From positions 43,719-107,718 of the forward strand of contig CAZLZD010000008.1 in assembly GCA_964563925.1 (NCBI GenBank): a stretch of 64,000 nucleotides of DNA, written 5' to 3'. This DNA comes from JAUILA01 sp964563925 (GTDB lineage: Bacteria; Bacteroidota; Bacteroidia; Cytophagales; Cyclobacteriaceae). Each line of letters begins with the position of its first letter. Within the stretch, counting starts at the first letter, position 1. Shown here in pieces: positions 61,032 to 64,000 of this stretch. Position numbers and translations under genes: made by a program. The notes under the pieces are model-generated. The model did no database searches and was not told the DNA's origin. It worked only from the letters and a program-made list of their open reading frames with translations.

Positions 61032-62021
61032 TTATTCTGTAAGCAATACGATCTTGCCCATATGTTCGCCTGACTCCATCAGCCGGTGCGCATAGGACGC
61101 GTCCTGCAGGCTGAAGGTGGCAAAGATTACCGGCCGGATCGACCTATTCTCCAGGAAAGGCCAGATATGCTCCCGAAGTTTATGCGCGATTTTACCCTTG
61201 AATTCCGGATCGCGGGCCCTGAGGGTGGATCCTGTAATGACCAGGCGCTTCACCATGACACGCATCAGGTCTGCCTCACCGGTACGGCCCTTCATGGCAT
61301 TGATAATGACCAGCCTGCCTTCGTCCTTCAGACAGGCGATATTCTTCGGGGTATAATCACCGCCGATCATATCCAGGATGATATCCACACCGCCTTCTGC
61401 CCGGACAAGCTCCTGGAAGTCATTCTCCCGGTAATTAACCGCAAGATCAGCGCCCAGGTCCGTCGCCAGCCTGCACTTATCTGCGGTACCCGCCGTTACG
61501 AAGACCTTCCCTCCCATTGCCTTGACCATCTGGATAGCAGCCACCCCGATCCCGGAGGTCCCTCCGTGAATCAGCACCGACTCCCCGGATGTAAATGCGG
61601 CCCGGTCAAAGATGTTGGTCCATACGGTGAAATAGGTTTCGGGAAGGGACGCTGCTTCCGCAAAGGAAAGCGGGGACGGAATCGGAAGGCATTGTTGCAC
61701 GGGGACGCACACGTACTGGGCGTATCCACCCCCGGCCAGGAGGGCGCAGACCCGGTCGCCTGGGTTGAATTCGCTTACATTTCCGGCTACACTATCAACA
61801 AATCCGGCCACTTCAAGGCCGGGAATATCTGCCGGGACACCATCGGGGGCAGGATATTTACCGGTGCGCTGGATGATATCCGGGCGGTTCACACCGGCAG
61901 CCATCACTCGGATGAGTACCTCTCCCGGTCCGGGCTGCGGGACCGGACGGTCTTCCAGGCTCAGGACTTCAGGTCCGCCGGGCTCACTGATCACCATTGC
62001 TTTCATAAATGTTTGCGGCAT
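61032..62021 (-). CDS. NAD(P)H-dependent quinone oxidoreductase (PIG3/QOR type)
   Basis: The 329-residue protein is a zinc-free medium-chain dehydrogenase: N-terminal GroES-like domain (about 10-125, GVNRPDIIQRTGKYP), then a Rossmann domain with HGGTSGIG near 153-160. The GVNRPDxxQRxGxYP signature is typical of PIG3-type quinone oxidoreductases. It reduces quinones with NADPH in the cytoplasm and may protect against oxidative stress. Confidence 0.92.
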   Translation of the reverse strand: MPQTFMKAMVISEPGGPEVLSLEDRPVPQPGPGEVLIRVMAAGVNRPDIIQRTGKYPAPDGVPADIPGLEVAGFVDSVAGNVSEFNPGDRVCALLAGGGYAQYVCVPVQQCLPIPSPLSFAEAASLPETYFTVWTNIFDRAAFTSGESVLIHGGTSGIGVAAIQMVKAMGGKVFVTAGTADKCRLATDLGADLAVNYRENDFQELVRAEGGVDIILDMIGGDYTPKNIACLKDEGRLVIINAMKGRTGEADLMRVMVKRLVITGSTLRARDPEFKGKIAHKLREHIWPFLENRSIRPVIFATFSLQDASYAHRLMESGEHMGKIVLLTE

Positions 62022-62156
62022 AGTCAGATGTTTGGTTCAGATTCCCGTTCACCGGGGATATTGTCAGTTTCACACGAACAGGTGAGGTGAATTTAAACCT
62101 TTACCCTTTAAAATGAGTATATTATACATAAGAAACGCAAATCAAACAACCACGCT

Positions 62157-63263
62157 ATGAAACATACCATACTTACATTTCTGCTGCTTTTCGGCACGCT
62201 GCTGAGCAGCCAGGCTACGGATCCGTTACCGGAAGGATTTGTCAAGGGAGATGCCGGCATTGAATCGATCAATGCCATGACCTTTGGCCCGGACGGGATT
62301 CTCTTTATCGGGGACAGCAAGACCGCGTCGCTTATTGCGATTCAGACCAATGATACTGAAGGAACTTTCGAGGAAAACATCAATGTAAAAAATATTGACC
62401 AGGTCCTGGCCGGACTGATGGGGACTACCCCTGACAAGATTACCATCCAGGACATGGCGGTAAACCCTGCTTCCGGCACGATTTATTTCGGAATACACCA
62501 TGAAAACGGAACGCCGGCACTGGTAAAGATGCGCCCGGGATCAGACCCTGAGGTGGTGGCCCTTACCGAGGTGACCCACGCTAAGCGCAGCATCAATGCG
62601 GTGGTGGATGCCGATGCAAAAGACCGCAGGGGCAGATCTCTGCGTGAATGGGCCATATCGGACATGAATTATCACGATGGCCAGGTGATGGTGACCGGGT
62701 TGTCCAACAAAGAGTTTGCCTCCACCTTCCGGAGCCTGCCCTATCCTTTTAATGAGAAGGAACTGGATGCCTCGCTGGAAATCTATCACGCCGCCCACGG
62801 ACAGTATGAAACGCATGCGCCGGTGAAGACATTTACCACGGCAACGATTGACGGCAATCCGTACATCGTGGCGAGCTATACCTGCACCCCGCTGGTGCTG
62901 TTCCCGATGTCTGACCTTCAGCCCGGCAAGCACGTGAAAGGCCGGACGGTAGCCGAACTCGGAGGAGGAAATACTCCGCTGGATATGGTGGTCGTTGACT
63001 CGGAGAATGGCAGCTACCTGATGATGGCCAATTCAAACCGGCCGGTAATGAAGATTAACATGGCGGATGTAAAGGACTTTTCGGGCAGCCTGACCGAACC
63101 GGTAGATGTCCCTGCCGCCACTGCTGGCGTTGACTACATCAATCTGCCTATGACCAATGTATTGCAGCTTGACAAATACGGTCCGACCGTAATTACCGTC
63201 AAACGGCAGAACAACGGAGATCTTGATCTGCAAACGCTGAACACATTTTGGTTTCAAGGCTGA
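62157..63263 (+). CDS. secreted beta-propeller-like protein of unknown function
   Basis: The 368-residue protein has a signal peptide (1-20). The mature part has repeated blade-like segments (INAMTFGPDGILFIGDS near 38-54, VNPASGTIYFGIHH near 102-115, PLDMVVVDSENGSYLMMANS near 275-294) as in NHL/SMP-30-like or YncE-type propellers. A function cannot be assigned. The next gene overlaps its end, so the two are probably co-translated. Confidence 0.68.
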   Translation: MKHTILTFLLLFGTLLSSQATDPLPEGFVKGDAGIESINAMTFGPDGILFIGDSKTASLIAIQTNDTEGTFEENINVKNIDQVLAGLMGTTPDKITIQDMAVNPASGTIYFGIHHENGTPALVKMRPGSDPEVVALTEVTHAKRSINAVVDADAKDRRGRSLREWAISDMNYHDGQVMVTGLSNKEFASTFRSLPYPFNEKELDASLEIYHAAHGQYETHAPVKTFTTATIDGNPYIVASYTCTPLVLFPMSDLQPGKHVKGRTVAELGGGNTPLDMVVVDSENGSYLMMANSNRPVMKINMADVKDFSGSLTEPVDVPAATAGVDYINLPMTNVLQLDKYGPTVITVKRQNNGDLDLQTLNTFWFQG

Positions 63264-64000
63264 CATTACTTTTGTTATTGCTTGTTCTGAATGCCGGGGC
63301 GCAGGTCAGGTTTGACAGCCTCCATTCGGACAGGAACAAACTCATGTTTTACGGAAATGCCTCCGGGGAGCTGTCACTGCACATCGCTCCGGAGGCACTT
63401 CCTGTAGCAGGGGTATGGAAACAGGGGAATCAGCAATACAAATTCATCCCCTATTTTCCCCTGGTGGAAGATAAGCCCTATTACCTGAAGACGCGGGGCG
63501 AAATCATCAGGACGATCCGGCTACGTGAGATAGACCGAAAACCTCCGGGGGTGGTGCGGATACATCCCCAGGCGGATACCGTACCTGCCAATCTCCTGAA
63601 GATGTACATTGTTTTTGATCAGCCGATGGCTGCGGGCCATGCCGCAGAATACATCAGGCTGTACAACGAAGTGACCGGGAAGGAAGAGGCTGAGGCCTTC
63701 CTGCAGCTGGAACAGGAGCTGTGGAATTACGGCGGTGACACCCTGACCATGTGGCTGGACCCGGGACGCATCAAGCGTGACCTGGTTCCCAATGAGAGGC
63801 TGGGAAATCCGCTGGAGCCGGGCAATGCCTACACCCTGCGGATTGCCGCCGGATGGCCTGCCAGGAGCGGCGCCCGGCTGAAGGAAGAGTACCAGCGACA
63901 GTTCCATGTGGGCTCCATGGATCGTGAACGGGTCAATCCTTCTGCGTGGCAGTTGGATTTGCCGTCATCCGGCAGCTCTGATGCACTGGTTATTACGCTT
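63248..64000 (+). CDS. secreted protein of unknown function (C-terminus cut by window edge)
   Basis: A reading frame of 251 codons runs from a TTG at 63248 to the window end without a stop. It overlaps the upstream gene by 16 bases in another frame. The N-terminus is a signal peptide (RLTLLLLLLVLNAGAQ), and the next ATG lies only after it, so a TTG start is the best choice. Residues about 97-205 resemble an SbsA/Big-like Ig domain (VRIHPQADTVPANLLKMYI, FDQPM). I recognise no catalytic domain. Confidence 0.65.
   Translation, partial: MVSRLTLLLLLLVLNAGAQVRFDSLHSDRNKLMFYGNASGELSLHIAPEALPVAGVWKQGNQQYKFIPYFPLVEDKPYYLKTRGEIIRTIRLREIDRKPPGVVRIHPQADTVPANLLKMYIVFDQPMAAGHAAEYIRLYNEVTGKEEAEAFLQLEQELWNYGGDTLTMWLDPGRIKRDLVPNERLGNPLEPGNAYTLRIAAGWPARSGARLKEEYQRQFHVGSMDRERVNPSAWQLDLPSSGSSDALVITL

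Noticed and set aside
61086..62090. 334-codon plus-strand frame opposite the quinone oxidoreductase gene
   Set aside because: It is the antisense shadow of a well-recognised gene with conserved motifs, and its product has the composition of a frame artefact.
1..64000. tRNA, rRNA, CRISPR arrays, transposases, integrases or phage genes
   Set aside because: No such sequence was recognised; all gaps are short and the coding content is uninterrupted.

Overview
This 64 kb window is a densely coding chromosomal segment of a Bacteroidota bacterium, probably a free-living aerobic member of the Cytophagales or a related lineage; genus and species cannot be read from the sequence. Lineage markers are two SusC-like TonB-dependent receptors with carboxypeptidase-like N-terminal domains, a DUF4249 lipoprotein, a T9SS-type C-terminal sorting domain, a LytS/LytTR-type two-component pair, head-GIN and DUF4112 proteins, large two-module FtsX permeases without a nearby ATPase, and promoter candidates with TTTG and TAnnTTTG-like boxes. 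I found no rRNA, tRNA, CRISPR array, transposase, integrase or phage gene. No gene-free stretch exceeds 300 bases; the largest gap is 273 bases.

Left part (1-12.3 kb): a Tat-exported Gfo/Idh/MocA oxidoreductase (cut by the window edge) with a DoxX membrane protein; a secreted sulfatase followed by a HAD-family lipoprotein phosphatase; a minus-strand cluster of alpha/beta hydrolase, CPBP intramembrane protease and small membrane protein; a metzincin-type metalloprotease; an NMT1-like binding protein; an NTF2-like secreted protein and a bestrophin channel. This looks like catabolism of sulfated or sugar-like substrates plus envelope functions.

Middle part (12.4-39.8 kb): a TonB receptor, DUF4249 lipoprotein and macroglobulin/plug-like protein form a compact outer-membrane operon. 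Next come a ChbG-like deacetylase, a PLP decarboxylase, a TPR lipoprotein, a GIN protein and a translationally coupled pair of a polytopic membrane protein and a His-rich FixH/YtkA-like membrane protein. Two orphan FtsX permeases flank a secreted Dabb-VOC fusion. PhzF and OsmC proteins follow. A lipoprotein, ECF sigma factor, probable anti-sigma, Spy/CpxP-like protein and outer-membrane barrel candidate form a likely envelope-stress operon, followed by a second TonB receptor.

Right part (40-64 kb): a LytS-like kinase and LytTR regulator are coupled by overlap. A copper module follows: an HMA-AraC fusion regulator, CopA P-type ATPase and a small HMA chaperone. After a DUF5996 protein comes a tripartite RND efflux operon (adaptor, HAE1-type pump, TolC-like) that runs into a Dph6-like ATP pyrophosphatase. 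Then come a T9SS-secreted lamin-tail-like protein, an ABC-F ATPase, a GT22-like glycosyltransferase, DUF4112 and YpsA-like proteins, a third FtsX permease, a quinone oxidoreductase and two secreted proteins, the last cut by the window end.

The best candidates for undescribed biology are the His-rich membrane pair (23.2-26.1 kb), the HMA-AraC copper regulator (41.8 kb), the TonB/DUF4249/macroglobulin-plug trio (12.4-17.8 kb), and the sigma-linked envelope operon (33.9-37.4 kb).
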